A DNA stretch of 60,000 bases. Source: Owenia fusiformis (taxonomy: Eukaryota; Annelida; Polychaeta; Sabellida; Oweniidae). Positions 59,179-60,000 of the stretch are shown here, piece after piece. A program made the position numbers and the translations under genes. The notes under the pieces were generated by a model that did no database searches, was not told where the DNA came from, and saw only the letters and a program-made list of their open reading frames with translations. The stretch spans positions 31,366,166 to 31,426,165 of the forward strand of contig CAIIXF020000011.1 in NCBI GenBank assembly GCA_903813345.2. The letters run 5' to 3'. The first letter of the stretch is position 1. The number at the start of each line of letters is the position of its first letter.

Positions 59179-60000
59179 TGACGTTTTCATCTGGGGTTTT
59201 GTAGTGACTTATTCCGTCCCTATTAATAAATGGAGGGCATCAATGATAACACCTCTCAACCAAATGCTCCAATTTACTTGACCCACACAAAAGCAATATC
59301 CAAAAACAATTATGTGTATCATGATATCATGAGAGGTACGAGTGGTCGCACTTTATACGACCTTTCAAACGTTATTGGGGTGGGGGGGGGGCATACTCAC
59401 TCTTGATTTGTGATGTGCCAGTTTTCAGAAGCATCACAGACAACTGTAGCCTTTCCCGTCTTGGGTCGGTCGCTTTTGCTTTTGGGTACGTTGCTGAGAC
59501 TTATTAGACCTGACGCATTCGTTATAATATGTTTCTTAATTCAACTGTGCTTCAAGTACGAGGCTGAACACGGAAACCGATTCTGTACAAGTGTAAGTTC
59601 AATTCACTCCAGGGAGTGTATTCAGTTGTTATATGTTACGTACATATTCATTGATGCGTGCTAAATGTTCGAGCTTGTTCGGTCAACCTGTCCTTGAATG
59701 TAATACATACTGTATAATCATTGTGAACATAAAAACTCTTTTAGTCTTTAGTGTCCTAAACATTGTACCCCTAATTAACAAAACATTCTAGATTGAGCAT
59801 GTATTTTTGAAGTTATTGATTATATCAATCATACGAGTGTACGAAATAAACGTATCAAACAAAAAGCATCCATCGTTGACACACACATTCCGTGAACACT
59901 CAAATTAATCAATTTGATGCTTCAAGCAAGGTTGACATATAGAGATTTTGTTGGGACCGCCCTCAGTGATGTTTCAACACTAATATTATCTAAACGATGT
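59179..60000. other. Gene-free end of window
   Basis: A poly-G tract (about 59380-59390) and fortuitous frames; the 84-residue frame at 59410-59664 has no recognisable motif. No gene called. Confidence 0.45.

Noticed and set aside
1-60000. tRNA, rRNA, CRISPR arrays or prokaryote-type operons and defence systems
   Set aside because: No cloverleaf with A/B boxes, rRNA core or regular spacer array was seen; gene structure is plainly that of an animal nuclear genome.

Overview
The window is AT-rich animal genomic DNA. Its genes have many short exons with GT-AG introns, and it is full of small inverted-repeat elements. The four recognisable genes are metazoan. The density of fold-back elements, the frequent ACATGTA-like words and the mix of LINE, hAT and mariner debris suggest a marine invertebrate, most likely a lophotrochozoan such as a bivalve mollusc. 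The species is an inference; no marker gene proves it.

Layout. (1) 1-6812, + strand: the 3' half of a dual-specificity MAP-kinase phosphatase of the DUSP8/DUSP16 type. Three exons are visible; the upstream exons lie outside the window or were not recognised. (2) 6813-12716: its 3' flank and a gene-free stretch. (3) 12717-29050, - strand: a complete 16-exon gene for a 1290-residue protein. It has a coiled-coil N-terminus, a Gly/Met/Arg repeat, several dsRNA-binding-like modules and two R3H-like modules resembling those of NF-kappa-B-repressing factor (NKRF). (4) 29273-35301, + strand: a complete 8-exon CHMP2B (ESCRT-III), head-to-head with the NKRF-like gene across a 222-bp promoter that carries ETS and NRF1 motifs. 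(5) 38766-43091, - strand: a complete 6-coding-exon CLYBL (mitochondrial citramalyl-CoA lyase), with a probable non-coding first exon and promoter near 44.6-44.8 kb. (6) About 44.9-60 kb: no gene recognised. This part is filled with transposon remnants, a satellite-like array (53.4-55.05 kb), a decayed mariner element and several hairpins.

All exon joins given here were phase-checked by hand, and the three complete genes read through without a stop. CHMP2B (212 aa) and CLYBL (342 aa) are close to the human lengths.

Mobile DNA is the most striking content. A 416-bp hAT-type MITE sits exactly on an exon-intron junction of the NKRF-like gene, so its 8-bp target duplication carries a second copy of the splice donor. 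Two LINE copies sit in introns: one with an open RT frame in the last CHMP2B intron, and one 5'-truncated with a perfect 15-bp target duplication in the last CLYBL intron. A small element family with GTCACCACC ends has at least five copies. Another fold-back family is present in two copies, and two large hairpins occupy the first intron of the NKRF-like gene. I found no tRNA, rRNA or CRISPR, and no sign of a bacterial-type gene system.
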